Assembly (NCBI GenBank): GCA_030512295.1
Contig: JAULSR010000002.1
Span: forward strand, 4,898,001-4,962,000
Reading direction: 5' to 3'
DNA length: 64,000 bases
DNA from: Bombardia bombarda
Taxonomy: Eukaryota > Ascomycota > Sordariomycetes > Sordariales > Lasiosphaeriaceae
Below are positions 1 through 12,100 of the stretch, one piece after another. The first letter of the stretch is position 1, and every line of letters starts with the position of its first letter. Position numbers and translations under genes: made by a program. Below the pieces are notes generated by a model. That model searched no databases and was not told where the DNA came from. It saw only the letters and a list, made by a program, of their open reading frames with translations.

Positions 1-2138
1 TGCCCATCCTGGACGGCGCCGTGTGTATTCTCGACTCTGTAAAGGGTGTCGAGACTCACACGGAACGCGTCTGGAACTCGGCACATCTCTCCAAGATCCC
101 CAGGCTGATCTTTGTCAACAAGCTGGACCGTGATGGTGCCTCATTCAAGAGAGCCGTCCAGGAGGCTGCCATGAGACTCAAGACATGGCCACTCCTGTGC
201 CAGATCCCCTGGTGGCACAAGGACGATTTCGTTGGCGTCATCGACGTCGTTGATTTAAAAGGCATGAAGTTCTCACCTTCAAGTGGGAACATGACTGTTG
301 TCAGCGAGCAGAGCATCGCCCAAGAGAACCCGGCACTCCGGGCCGAGATGGACATGGCGCGTCTGCGTCTCATTGAGATTTTGTCTGAACATGACGACAA
401 TCTTATGGGAGAGTTTCTCACACACGAGGGAGACGTGCCGTCTGCCTCGATCAAACGCAGCATCCGACGCCTGATTATGGACGGAGAGGGCCGATTCGCT
501 CCCATCTTTGCCGGCGCCAGTCTCAAAAACATTGGCGTACAGCCGCTGCTGGACGCTGTTGTCGACTATCTCCCCAGTCCGCTGGACAGGCCTGAGCTGC
601 AAGTCATGTCGGGTGCCAAATCAAATACACTCTCTGAGATGCTCGGAAAAGAGGTCAAGAAGCCCCACCATCACCCTCATCTGCCCCCAGTCCTAGCCAT
701 TGCCCACGTCTTCAAGGTCGTTGATGACCCGCGGCGGGGTATGATGAGCTACGTACGCGTCTACCACGGCTCCCTGAGCCGAAGTAGTCACATGTGGAAC
801 AGTCACATCCACGCGTTCGAGAAGCCTCTAAACATCCTACACGTCTCGGCCAAAGACTTTCACGACATCCAACACCTACCCACTGGCCAGATCGGCGCCA
901 TGGCGGGCCTCAAATCCGCCCGAACCGGCGACACCCTCATCACGTTCCCCGGCCACCACACCCAACAACCGGCCGAGCCCCTCCGCAGCATTCGCATCAA
1001 GACACTGGAAATCCCCCCAGCCGTGGCTTTTATTGCCATCGAGCCCTACACACGCACGGCCAGCGAGAAACTCGAGGAGGCACTCAAGAAGCTCTCGCGC
1101 GAAGATCCCAGCATCCGGTGGTCCAAGGATGAAAAGACAGAGCAGCTCATCCTCTCGGGCATGGGGCTGCTCCACCTCGAAATTGCGCAGCATCGGCTCA
1201 AGACGCACTACAACATTGACCGCGAGTCGGCCATGTGGGGTGACATCGAGGTCGAGTACTCGGAGTGCCCGCTCGCCTCATCAGGCCCGCACCGCGCTGA
1301 GTACGACCGGCCGCTGCGCGACAAGGCAGGCAAGGCGGCCTGCACGGCCACGGTCGAGCCCCTGGACGAGCACAACCGCCGCCAGACGTTGCTTGAGGCG
1401 TGCGTCGAGCGCGACGGCAACATCATCCACATTTCCATCCCTCTCCCTTCGGATAACAACAACAATAAGTCATCCAAATCCAAGCCCAAACCCCTCCCCT
1501 TCGACCCCGACATGGTCCGGCAGCAGCTCCTCAACGGCGCCGTCGCTGGCCTCGCGCGCGGGCCCCGCCGCAATGCCCCCGTCCGCCGAGCCTTCGTCAC
1601 GCTCACCTTCGACCCCGACCATGACTTCTTCGGCCCTGTCGCCTCGACGGGCGGACACATCACCAACGCGGCGATGCAGGCCGTGCGCGGCGCCATGAAG
1701 GAGGCGCACGCGGCCGGGCAGGTGGGCATCCTCGAGCCGTTCAATAATGTGGAGATCAACTGCCCCGAGGAGGCGAGCAACGTGATCCAGCACGACCTGG
1801 TGGCGTCGCGCGGCGGGCTGGTGCTCGAGGTGCGCAAGCCCGACGACGCGCTGTACGCCGAGGGCGGCGAGGGCGACAACGGCAGCAGCCCGGTGGATGT
1901 GGAGAAGCTGTACACGCCGCCGGACCCGTACGACTCGGTGCAGAGCCTGCGGGATCCCAAGAAGAGCGTGGTGCGGATGCTGGATATCGTGGGCAAGGCG
2001 CCGCTGAAGGAGATGATGAAGTACGATAGCCAGCTGCGGAGCATGACGGGGGGCAGGCACGAGCTGCAGTTGCATCCGGGGGGGTTTGAGTTGGTGACGG
2101 GGCCGAGGGAGAGGGCTTTGGAGGCGGGGAGGGTCTGA
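1..2138 (+). CDS. MEF2: Mitochondrial elongation factor G2 (ribosome-releasing factor 2), 5'-truncated by window edge
   Basis: This GTPase, with mitochondrial RRF, splits mitochondrial ribosomes after termination. The frame is already open at base 3, where ILDGAVCILDSV of the EF-G G domain is read, so the true start lies upstream of the window; the GTG at 21 is not a start. NKLDRDGA (bases 118-141) is the guanine-specificity NKxD motif. EF-G domains II to V follow, including the domain IV stretch GGHITNAAMQAVRGAMKEA (about 1651-1707) and an EF-G C-terminal domain ending in GGRHELQLHPGGFELVTG. A short Asn/Lys/Ser-rich insertion (about 1456-1495) looks lineage-specific. No intron or frame break is seen. 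The choice of MEF2 over MEF1 rests on overall divergence from MEF1-type sequences and is slightly less certain than the EF-G family call. TGA ends at 2138. Confidence 0.9.
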   Translation, partial: PILDGAVCILDSVKGVETHTERVWNSAHLSKIPRLIFVNKLDRDGASFKRAVQEAAMRLKTWPLLCQIPWWHKDDFVGVIDVVDLKGMKFSPSSGNMTVVSEQSIAQENPALRAEMDMARLRLIEILSEHDDNLMGEFLTHEGDVPSASIKRSIRRLIMDGEGRFAPIFAGASLKNIGVQPLLDAVVDYLPSPLDRPELQVMSGAKSNTLSEMLGKEVKKPHHHPHLPPVLAIAHVFKVVDDPRRGMMSYVRVYHGSLSRSSHMWNSHIHAFEKPLNILHVSAKDFHDIQHLPTGQIGAMAGLKSARTGDTLITFPGHHTQQPAEPLRSIRIKTLEIPPAVAFIAIEPYTRTASEKLEEALKKLSREDPSIRWSKDEKTEQLILSGMGLLHLEIAQHRLKTHYNIDRESAMWGDIEVEYSECPLASSGPHRAEYDRPLRDKAGKAACTATVEPLDEHNRRQTLLEACVERDGNIIHISIPLPSDNNNNKSSKSKPKPLPFDPDMVRQQLLNGAVAGLARGPRRNAPVRRAFVTLTFDPDHDFFGPVASTGGHITNAAMQAVRGAMKEAHAAGQVGILEPFNNVEINCPEEASNVIQHDLVASRGGLVLEVRKPDDALYAEGGEGDNGSSPVDVEKLYTPPDPYDSVQSLRDPKKSVVRMLDIVGKAPLKEMMKYDSQLRSMTGGRHELQLHPGGFELVTGPRERALEAGRV

Positions 2139-3928
2139 GAGGCCAGGTGGATGAGATTGTAGTCTAGGGGGTCGTGTTGTATTATTATCATCGTCATTGC
2201 GGTTGTCAAATGAGGTGGGTTGTATATATTATGTTGCGTCATTCTCACACACATAGATATATGGATGTGAAGCTATCTAGAGACATATAAAAGCGATGCT
2301 GTTTTTGTTTTACTCGGAGTTGGTCATGTATCCACGTTCATTAGGTTGATAGGTACTGACTTCCGGATTATGCAGATGAACCAGATGAAAGAGGGTAATG
2401 TGGGCAAAATACTTACAAGTGGTCTGGCATGCCATCATTCCGTTCTTCACCTCTGGTGTGTCAGTTGTGTTGTGTTTTGTACAAGGGTTTGAGTCATGTA
2501 GATCCCCATGAAGTTAACATGCAGATACGTATACCACTGGTACTCTTGTGGGATACTTTACCCCAGACTACCACAGTACACTTACTTGAAGATTAAAACT
2601 GAAGTCGGCGGCCGGTCAAGCGGCCAGGCGGCCAGACGGCTGGGCCGGGAGGAAGAAGGGGAAGAGTGCATGAAGCTAGCACCCCCATCTTGTCGCTCCC
2701 CCACGCGGGAAGCAAAACTGCCGGTCCGCGCGCTGCACATCCCAGCACCCGAGTGTAGTATGTACCTTTTTATTCAGTTGGTTCTTATAGTGTAGCGTCC
2801 CAGAGTTTGGGTTCGTCTGGGACGGTGGGGGTCAGAAACACCATGCATACCAAGTCACTATAGTCTTGGCCAACTTGGTTGGGATGAAATAGAAAGGTGA
2901 TGTGGTCAAAGCATCCATCCCATGTCCAGAGTCCAGACAGACCGATGGCTATACCGATAGCTATACCGGGTATCCTTACCTATACCAGACAGGGGACATT
3001 TACACTGGACTTGCTGCTGGGTACTACATCTCTGCAGCTCTGTACTGGTACCTGCACACTCGTTATAGTGTGGACAAGAGGGTAGGTAGCACTGGCAAGG
3101 GATGGCGGGGGAACTGCGCCCGGCCCGAGGCAGGCGTGATGGGCAAAGCCAGTTATAGAATTTCAAGAAATAATATGCCGACCAAGTGATGGAGTGTCTC
3201 GACTATTATTATATATCTACCAATAAAGAGATATAGACTGACGGGACAGGGAGGATGTGGGTGGCGCTTGTTCTAGATTCAGATAGGCTGTCTGTCCTAG
3301 CAATTCGATATTCATATTGTCGCTGCTATACATATACTATCTAAAGTTGTCTGGCTTCTTCGCCGCGGCCCGTGTCTTGTCTTAAATTTGCCACCCGTAT
3401 CTGTCCGTCACATCGGGTTGTTATCCTATTGGGTGGATAGGATCAATGAGATATCTATCTATTAATATGTCTAGCTAGGAGGAGACAATACGCGTACTCC
3501 TTTTCTCTGAAGCAGAAAGCCGGTGGCGGATGCCGAAAGGGGGGTAGGGGTTTAGCATGGAAGAGCCGTAAAGATAATTCTTACGATAAGGTAGGTGATT
3601 GCAAATATTGAGAACATGGCTGTGGGGATACATAGGACAGCAAGAATTCAGATTGCTGAGCAACCAAACCAGAATACAGGATGGAGAGGAAACACATAAA
3701 AGTGGATTAAACCTATGATGAATCTAAATACAAGCACAGATACACCATGTTAGAAGCGAGTGGCAACTATATTTTAAGCGACCAGCAATCAAGAAGTATC
3801 CAAAACAGAACCAAGTACCAACAGAAAAAAAAGAAGCCACCAACTGGGATACAACCATACAGCAATCCAACCACCATCAAAGAAATCTAATATAAATGGA
3901 ATTCACTTTAAATAAACCAGCCAACCGC
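2139..3928. other. Intergenic region between MEF2 and the FAD monooxygenase
   Basis: The two flanking genes converge here, so it holds both 3' ends. Short open frames have no protein-like composition and no recognisable motif. A short imperfect repeat of GGCTATACC/AGCTATACC type lies near 2946-2975. Nothing else is supported. Confidence 0.6.
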
Positions 3929-5108
3929 TCACGAACTCACAAGCTGGATAAACGCACCAGGATCCTCGCCGTGCATGACGCTCTCCATCACCTTACCCTC
4001 CTCAATTCCAGCAATCCCACGAGGAAACATTCCGCTCTCATATTCCCTTACCGCCTGGTCCAGATTATTCATACCGTGCTCCACAATCTTCAATGCCAGC
4101 TGCAGCGAATCAGCCATGGCCATGTTTACGCCCTCTCCACCTATGAAAGAGAGATGAGCAGCGTCTCCGGTAAGTGTCAGACCCGGGACAGACATCCAGC
4201 CCATGTCCTCGGCGGCAAGGCTGTGAAGCGGCCAGGCACGGAGGTGGGTTGCTTGTCGGATGAGGGCCTTGTGGTCTTCTGACCAGTCCGCGTAGTAGGT
4301 TGATGAGAGTAAGAGGCGGCGTGTGGTTTCGATGTCGCCGCTGAAAGGGTTGTTATCTAGTGAATGGACGCCAAAGGAAGTTCTGTAAGACCCGTCGCCC
4401 TGCCGCTGGGTCATGATGTACTTTCCGGAACTGATGGCCAGAGAGCTTCCGGGTCCGACTTTGGCTGCTGTGGTTTCATACAGAGGGTTTGCGTTGCTGA
4501 TGGTTGTTGCAAGAACGGTCTTGCCTGTGTATTTTGGAGTCGCTTGCGTGATCTGAAGGTACGGTAAGCAAGCTGGCTGCAGTAGTAGTTGCAGTTGAAG
4601 AGACACATACCATAGGGCGCACTTTGCTCCACGCGCCATCGGCTCCGACAATAAGCCTAACCCCAGAGATCACAAGACCGTTGCCAAAGTGAAGAACATG
4701 CTTGCCATCCTCGCCAAGCGTCACGATCGTCAGAGAGTGGCCCCACTTGATTTTCTCTTTTGGAATGCTGTTCAGAAGGATGTGGCGTAACTCGTGGCGG
4801 TCAATCTCGGGGGCATCGCGACCCTGGCCTATCTCGACGAGCCTGTTCCCGAGCTTGTCCGTGATAGTGAACACCGTATCGTCATATCGTGCGTATCTCT
4901 CGAACTCTCCAAACAGGCCAGCTTCTTGAAGGGCGCGTTGTCCGGTCTCGGGGTGAAGATCAAGACTTCCACCCTCGTTGGGATTTGAACCATCACTCTC
5001 GTCTCGCTCGTAGACAAGATAGTCGACAACTCCCTTCGACTCCAAGAGTCGCGCAAGGATTAGTCCACATGGTCCTCCGCCAATTATGGCGATTTCTGGG
5101 GCTGGCAT
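3929..5108 (-). CDS. FAD-dependent monooxygenase (TetX/salicylate-hydroxylase-like group)
   Basis: Predicted single-component flavoprotein hydroxylase using NAD(P)H and O2; the substrate is unknown. Exons on the minus strand are 5108-4611 and 4552-3929, with a 58-nt intron (4553-4610, GTATGT..CAG, phase 0), giving 373 aa. The N-terminal Rossmann FAD motif IIGGGPCG is at residues 9-15. NPNEGGSLDLHP and the acidic EIDRHELRHILL segment are those of TetX-like enzymes. The second FAD motif LTGDAAHL, followed by GGEGVNMAMADSLQLA, is at about residues 294-315. The ATG at 5108 places the Rossmann motif at the usual distance from the N-terminus; an in-frame longer start at 5198 adds residues unlike the family. 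It is transcribed divergently from a Zn2Cys6 regulator, which suggests local control. No transport or biosynthetic partner lies next to it. Family is secure; substrate cannot be inferred. Confidence 0.85.
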
Positions 5109-5551
5109 GGTGGTTTGGGGTGAGTTGATTGTGATTGAAGGACAAAGGTCGAGAGATATGGATCGTCTTCGTTTACAGACTGCACGTTCAACTGGCAAGT
5201 CTTTATACTATGTAAAAAACCAGGGGGGAAAAAACATTGATTCAGTCATCTCAGCGTACTCCTTGTATTCTCCAGCTTCCAATTTTCAATTCAAACGCTC
5301 TGTAAATCCGGTTCGGGTGAATATGGCCGAATCAATTAGTTTGGAATTGATGCTATTCGGGCCCGACGACGACCGAGTCCCGAATATCATTTTCTGACCC
5401 GTATCCCGAGACTAGTGTCGTTAGAGGCAAGCAAGGGGGCTGTGCTGTGCCCCCGTGACGCATTTAACACCAGCTCCATGAAATATCAAATGATTGTTGC
5501 TGGCGTGCTGTTTTCAAACCAAACTCTATCTTAGCGTATCACACCACTGCC
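5109..5551. promoter_or_regulatory. Shared divergent promoter with inverted repeat containing CGG half-sites
   Basis: The 443 bp separate the starts of the monooxygenase (-) and the Zn2Cys6 regulator (+). GGCCGAATCAATT at 5325-5337 faces an imperfect inverted copy at 5345-5363 (AATTGAT, three extra bases, then ATTCGGGCC). A further ATTCGGG (5355-5361) / CCCGAAT (5379-5385) inverted pair overlaps it. Zn2Cys6 dimers commonly bind CGG triplets in inverted arrangement, so this is a candidate operator. The assignment is inferred from layout and motif only. Confidence 0.4.
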
Positions 5552-8123
5552 ATGTCGACCGCACCTTCCTCCCCTTCCTCGACCTTCACGGTGCCCAGCA
5601 GACCCACCTTTGCTTGCATCCGCTGTGCAGAGCGAAAGGTCAAGTGCGACCGACAAAGACCATGCGGTGCCTGTGCCAATCACAAAGTTGACTGCATCTT
5701 CCAACCCCCACCGCCGCCTCGAAATAGACATTATAGGCATATCAAAGATCAGAAGATTCTGCTCGATAAGCTCAGATACTACGAGACACTACTTCAGGAT
5801 CAAGGAATTGACCCGAGCAAGTTAGCAGATGCTGCTACTCCTGACAGACTGAGCCAAGTGGCGACAGCGGTTGCATCTGTCCAAGAAGAGTCTCTTCTTT
5901 TGCCAAGTGGAAGCGTCAGCAAGACACAGTTGGTTCAACAGGGCCAAGGACGATCCATGTTCGTTGACAAGTTAGTACTACATATTAATTATATGCTCAC
6001 TTTATATCCCGTGGCTATACGCTAACATGGATAACCCTTCTAGCAGCTTGTGGTCGAGAGTTGTAGAAGAGGTGGGCTGCTCATGTTTGATTTCTTTTTC
6101 TCATGCTTGTTCAAAGGCGAAAGGCTGATGGATGCATCATACGATACTTCAGTTTGTCGACTCCTCGGACGTATTGGACGACTACTCTGATGATCCGAGT
6201 GGCCCGGAGACATCCAATGATGGCGACGACAACCTCGATTTTGTGCTCGGCGCATGCAGTCAACCCGAGCCTAACACCACATACAAATCCCGTCATCCGC
6301 CGCCGAAGCAGATACATCAGCTATGGCAAATATTTATAGACAATGTCGATCCCCTGACCAAGGTCATTCATGCACCTACATTACAACCGGCCATCCAGAA
6401 AGCTGCAAGCAATACCACTGCCGTACCGCGGAGCTTCGAGGCACTCATGTTTTCCATCTACGGCGCAGCTATCATGTCGCTAAGTGAAGACGAGTGCAGA
6501 AAGACATTCTCCGAGTCCCGGAAGCTGCTACTGTCACGATACATATCCGCTACTAAAACAGCTCTGTCACGGGCCAAGTTTATGGGAACAAACGACCTTG
6601 TTGTATTGCAAGCATTGATCATTCACCTCCTTTCGGTGCGAGACATTTATGAGCCACGCGCTGTTTGGTCCTTAACAGGCGTAGCCGTTCGCATCGCACA
6701 AGCCATGGGCCTTGAGCGTGACGGAGCTTCCCTAGGCTTGTCACCATTCGAGTCAGAGATGCGGCGACGCATTTGGTGGTTACTAAAGACACATGACTAC
6801 CGCAGTGCTGAACTCTGTGGCCTCACCAAGTTTCGAGATCTTAGTCTTGACGTGGGGCCTCATAGCACCAAGCCGCCGACCAACGTCAACGATGACCAGA
6901 TCTATCCCGCTATGTCTTCACTCCCAGCTGAATCAAAGACCTTGACGGACATGGCCTTTATTGCGTTGAGATATGAGCTCGTCAACTTCACCGCAAGCCG
7001 TATCGTCAAGTTTCGCCAGCAAGGCAAGGATCTCAGCGGATGGGATCGGGACCTGGCCTCAGGGGGAAGCGACAAAGGAGAGACAGACGAAGCCTATCGG
7101 CAGCTTGAAGAACTTCTCGAAACAAAATACATCCGCTACTGCGACCCATCACAGCCGTTGCACCTCATGACCATGCTGATGGCCCGCTCATCTATGAACA
7201 CCATCCGTTTCCTGACACATCATCCTAGGAGATGGGCCAGCATGAAAGAGACGCCTACTTCCGAGCGTCAATGGGTCTGGGAGGTCAGCATCAAGCTCTT
7301 AGAGCAGTACAACATGCTGCGATGCAATCCCCAGCTCAAGCGGTTTGCCTGGCAAGCGGAATTTGTCATGCAGTGGCACGCCTTCATCCACGTGCTCGAC
7401 ACCCTCCGACTCGATCCTCTCATGGCAGACGCTGAAAAGACATGGGAGCTCATCAGCAGCACATACGAGAACAATCCAACTATGTTCTTCAACACGAGAA
7501 AGCCCATCCACGTAGCCGTGGGTAGTTTCTGCTTGAAAGCTTATAGTGCTCGCGTAGTCGCACTATCACAGGAAGAGGGTGGTCCAGCGCATCCCACGCG
7601 GCCCTCACCAGACTTCATAATCCAGCTGCGTCAGCAGAGAGAGATAGGAAAGTCAAAGAGGCACGCGCAGAGCAATGCAAAGAGAAGCAACTGCCAAGAA
7701 TCCAAGAATCCGACACACCCGGAAGCTCACAGCATGATTACAATCGACGCAGATCTTGACAACACCGTCTTATCATGTGCTGATGCGTCAGAACCCGTTA
7801 CGCACAACATTCAGCAGAGTGCGTCGCCGGTATCACACCCACAGCTAGATCTTACGCAGACAGGCGTTGAGTTCAGCTCATTGTGGCTTGTTAATGGGTT
7901 GGATGAGATTGAAAGTAGCCAAGCAGTCGTAAATTCAAGCGACCGCGTGATGGACACCACGACCTACATGAATTCAATGTCATCTCATAATGACAACACT
8001 ATGGAGGACGGAAATGAGGCCTCTCAAGATCAACATTCTACCATTCTCTGGGAACAGTGGGATACATGGCTTGCTGAGTCTGATAACATCATGCCTTCAT
8101 TCTCCTTAGACACGGCACGATGA
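5552..8123 (+). CDS. Zn(II)2Cys6 transcription factor with fungal-specific regulatory domain
   Basis: Predicted nuclear DNA-binding regulator of 805 aa. The binuclear cluster has cysteines at 22, 25, 32, 38, 41 and 48 (spacing 2-6-5-2-6), followed by a proline linker and a short coiled region (IKDQKILLDKLRYYETLL). The fungal-specific middle-homology domain lies at about residues 215-500 and includes VWSLTGVAVRIAQAMGLERDG and EMRRRIWW. Exons are 5552-5970, 6044-6071 and 6153-8123. Intron 1 is GTTAGT..TAG (73 nt); intron 2 is GTGGGC..CAG (81 nt) with a weak donor, needed because the frame otherwise stops. The spliced length is a multiple of three. The tail after about residue 520 is polar and low-complexity. 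It is divergent from the FAD monooxygenase, which makes that gene a natural candidate target. Confidence 0.87.
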
Positions 8124-9046
8124 AAGATGTGACTGAAAGTCTGACAATGGGGACTGCATGGTATTGCTCAGAATAAGCCTCGCAATTTTTGGAACTAGAT
8201 ATCCTATCTTGCTATAATATGCCCGAGTAGGTGAGATGTCAAATATTCTTCCCTCAAACTTTTCGTTACTCCTAAACTCAACCCAGCACGTCACACAAAC
8301 CAGATATGAATGCATCTAAACAGAAAGGTTCAGCATGCTATCGATACCATACTATTGCATCTTACATGTACTGCTAACATTAAAAGGCAATGTGAGGATG
8401 AAAGAATACAAGTGCAAATGTATTACCTAAGTAAGCAAGAAACAAACATGGCACACGTAGAACTATTTATGCATGCAGGCTCCTTCAATAACCAAATAAA
8501 ACAAACAAATAAATCTTGCTGTCGCCCCCTCTGCCGCAACAGCAATAACAGCAATAACAGTGGTAACAGCACAGCGGTTGATAAAAATCTCTAATCCTGA
8601 TGTCGTTGATGATAATGATGCTGTTGCCAATAAATCGCATGGGTGTGAGTGAGTGAGTGGCGATACTTTCCTATCCTCCTGCATCTCTCTGGTCGGTTTC
8701 CTTTCCCACAATATCACACACACTTCACCACACACAACATACAAACACACACACGCTTTACAAACAATCCAAGACGACAACAGCAACAACAACAATAACA
8801 AGGGACAACAGCAGCGAGTAAGAAACACAACAATATTTACCAGACGAAACGACACCATCTACCTTGAAAGGCTCAATCACCACCGAGAACCTGCACTAGC
8901 GGCACCAGATCTAGGGCAACCAGACCCGGAGGCACTGGAACAAGTAGTTCTAGTAGCAGATCGACGAGCACGACCCACCCTCACCAAAACACCCATCACC
9001 CCGCCATGATAATAATGATGATTATAACCACAATAACCCTGCTGTC

Positions 9047-9079
<33 letters not shown>

Positions 9080-9146
9080 TCCTCACCTCCATCCTAAACA
9101 ACATTTCCTCTCCTTCTATCATCATCGCCCTATCATCAGAAGACCT
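8124..9146. other. Intergenic region with A+C microsatellite and (CTG)n tract
   Basis: The Zn2Cys6 gene and BBC1 converge here. The stretch holds A/C-rich simple sequence (about 8700-8830) and a CTG repeat at 9051-9078. Minus-strand translation of the CTG tract gives a polyglutamine frame downstream of the BBC1 stop; it has no other protein-like feature and is treated as 3' UTR or spacer. Confidence 0.6.
9051..9078. repeat. CTG/CAG trinucleotide microsatellite
   Basis: About nine CTG units without interruption, about 70 bp downstream of the BBC1 stop on the minus strand, hence probably in its 3' UTR. Confidence 0.85.
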
Positions 9147-12100
9147 CTAGCTCCCTCCCTCCCACCCAATCCAGCTCCGCGGCATGACCCTCCAGATCTT
9201 GACCTCCCCCGACCGCAAATCATCCAGCTTGAAGCTCTCGAGCTTCACTTTTTTGCTCTCCCTGCCCTGCTCCCACGCCCTCACCTTCTTCTTGGTCCCG
9301 TCCCACTCCGCTACCACCGCCACGTGGTCCGGCTTGCCCACCTCGACGCTATATTTCGCATGCATCGGCCCATGCTTCCCCTGGAACTTGGCATTCCGGA
9401 TGCTGATGATGTCGCCCGCCCTGATCTCGTCGTTCTGGCTCGTGCTCGCGTTGGCCAGGTTGCTGTACACGAGCGCCCCGTACGCCCGCGTCCCCACTGG
9501 GTGTAGCGCGTCCTTGAACGGCTTGAGCAGCTCGTACACGAGCGCCTGCGGTGTGCCGTCGCCTACCGTCGTGTCCTTCTTGCTCGCTACCGCATCGCCG
9601 ATGGCGCGCCCGAAGCGCTCGTAGCTCAGTTCTAGCTGGTCCTGGCGCAGCGTGCGCGGGGGCGCCTCGTGGCGCTGCTCCAGGTGCACGTCCGACGCAT
9701 CCTGAGGGTCGAAGCGCACCGTGATGACGGTCTGTGAATAGTCCTGGTACAGCACGTAGATATCCCTGGTGATGACGGTCTTGGCGCCGCCGCCGCGGGC
9801 TTGTGGTTCGGTCGCGGTCGACTCTTCAGACTCGAAGAAGATGTCCTTGCGGCCTTGCAGCTGCGGTGGGAGGCTGTTGGGCTGCAGCCACCAACCCGAC
9901 TGGTTGGCCAAGTCGATTTCATTAGCAACGAACCCGGACTCCATCGATGGTCTTGTCAAATCAGCGGACCGCCTGGCCGCTCCTGCAGCGCGCTGAACAT
10001 CGAGAGACTGCCGTGCGCGGCCAGAGGGCGGTGCCGGGGGAGGAGCCCTTGGATTCTGGGGCGCCGAGTATGATGGGATCTCGGGAGAGTAGGCTTCCTC
10101 CGGTCTCATGGGTGGAGGGGAGGTTGGTAAGGGGAAGGATGACACCGTCGGCACTGGTGGTGAAGGTGCGCTGTAATTATAGGGGTCATACTCATCACCA
10201 TCATAGCGAGGCGTCTCTTTTGGTGGTGGAGGGGGCGGTGGTGCTGTACGAGGCACGTCTACGGACCTGCGTGTGTCTGGTGGAGGCAACGGGGCTTGGG
10301 TTGGGATGGGTGGGGGACCGCGCGGCGCCGCTGTGGGAGGGAGAGGCGGCGCTTCTGTAATGGGTGAACGCGGTGAGATGGCATCCTCAAAGCTAGAATC
10401 TCGTTGGTGAGCCTTGAGGGCGTCCTTGTGAGGAACCGAAGATGCAATATCCGTGTCGTAGTCCCCTTCATACTCAGTAATTTCCTCTTCCTCCTCGTCC
10501 TCCTCCTCATCGTGATGTGTTGGCAAGGGGTGGCTCGGGGGAGCTGCCGGCGGAGGCGGAGGCGGGGGTCTAGACTGAAGTGGCGGAGGCGCGGGAGCAG
10601 TTCCGGGGACCGGGGGTGGTAGCCTGCTGTTCCGCTTGTTCTGCGCCGGAGGAGCCGTTGTGGTAGGGGAGATGGGCGAAAACTCATCAGATCGTCGACC
10701 TGTCTGGGCCATCCGTGGCGACAATGGAGGCGGCGACATGGTCGGCAGCTGTGGTGGAATAGCCATCGGTGGTGGAGGCGGGGCTCTAGCAGCATGCGCT
10801 AGCTCGCTCCTCGGCGTATCTGATTCATCCTGACGCTCCGAGAGCTCGTCATCTGACACGGAACCTTCACTTGGTGAGATGATGGCCGCCGTAGGAGGTG
10901 GCGGTGGTGGCGGACGCGCTGCACGAGGTTAACAACAATGCTCCACGGCCAAAAACGGCGGGAACGAAACTCACGCTCGGCGGGCACAGGAGGCGGTGCT
11001 GGTCTCCCACCGGGAACGGGCGGAGGACCTGCCGGTTCACGGGACGGTACTATGGTCTGGTAAGCCAAAGTCAATAAAGGGGCTTCGGCTTGAATTGACG
11101 TACAAGAAGAGGCAGTCTCTTGGTGCGGTGTCCTCAAGCGACCCTCATCCGACGACTCGTTATCCGACTCAGCCGGCTCGGGCTCTTGCTGAGGCCGCGA
11201 CATGCCTGGGAGAGCCATCATGGCCGGTACTGGAGGCGCTCGCACGGCCGGCGAGAGGGGGGCTCCTCGACCTCCTCGACTGGCTTCTCTGCCTTCTTTC
11301 TCTTGGGCATCATGGGTGGCGGGGCAAACAGGGGGATGCCGGGCATGCCTGGCATGCCCATGCCTCCCGACATCTTGGCCATCCTAGCGCGCAGCTCCTC
11401 CTTGCGCCGCACCTCGGGGTCAAAGTCGTCGTCGTCCTCCTCGTCTTCTTCCTCATCCAGGTCCTGGTCATCCTGCTTAGCCGCTGTCGCGATATGCTTG
11501 TTCCGCTCATCGCTCTCGTCCTTCTCCGTCAGATCTGCCAGGTCCTCCGTCGTCTCACCAGCCCCCGACATGTCGGCCTCGTTGCCGTCGTTGGGCTCGG
11601 CATCTCTGGAAGGCTTGCGCCGGGATTGGTGAGGGTGGGTTACCCGTGGCGGGTGAGACTCGTCCAAGGAAGTCTTAGCCACTGCCTCCTCTGTGTCTCG
11701 GCGCTCCAAAGGTTGAGGCAGCGGCGGGGGCGCAGAAGGTTCAGCGGCTTCTTCAGCGGCAACGACATCATGGCTCTCGGTGCGCTTCTTGGGAGGCGGA
11801 CGCTGGGGTTTCGCCTTCTTCGCTACGGCATCGGCATGCCGGTTGGCAGTCTCCAACTGTTGCTTTTGCAGCAATGCAAGCCTCTCTTTGAGGCTCATGG
11901 GTTTTGGCTGATCCTCATCGCCCTCTGCCTCATTCGAAGTAGTGGGGACCAGGCCCGCCTTCCCGGCATTCTCGAGAACCTCGGCCTCCTGCTCCTTGAC
12001 CTCGGGGTCCTCATCGCGACGATATACCTTGGCAGTAGGGGCCTGCTGGGGCGGCGGGATATAGGCATGCCTGCTTGGGGGAGGTGCGACGAAGGGCTTC

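Noticed and set aside
21..21. GTG at 21 as the MEF2 start
   Set aside because: The conserved G-domain frame continues upstream to the window edge, so the gene is truncated, not GTG-initiated.
1208..2254. Long minus-strand open frame opposite MEF2
   Set aside because: Shadow of a GC-rich coding frame; no motif, and MEF2 on the plus strand is unmistakable.
8877..9125. Minus-strand polyglutamine frame downstream of BBC1
   Set aside because: It is the translation of a CTG microsatellite with no other protein-like sequence and lies in the BBC1 3' flank.
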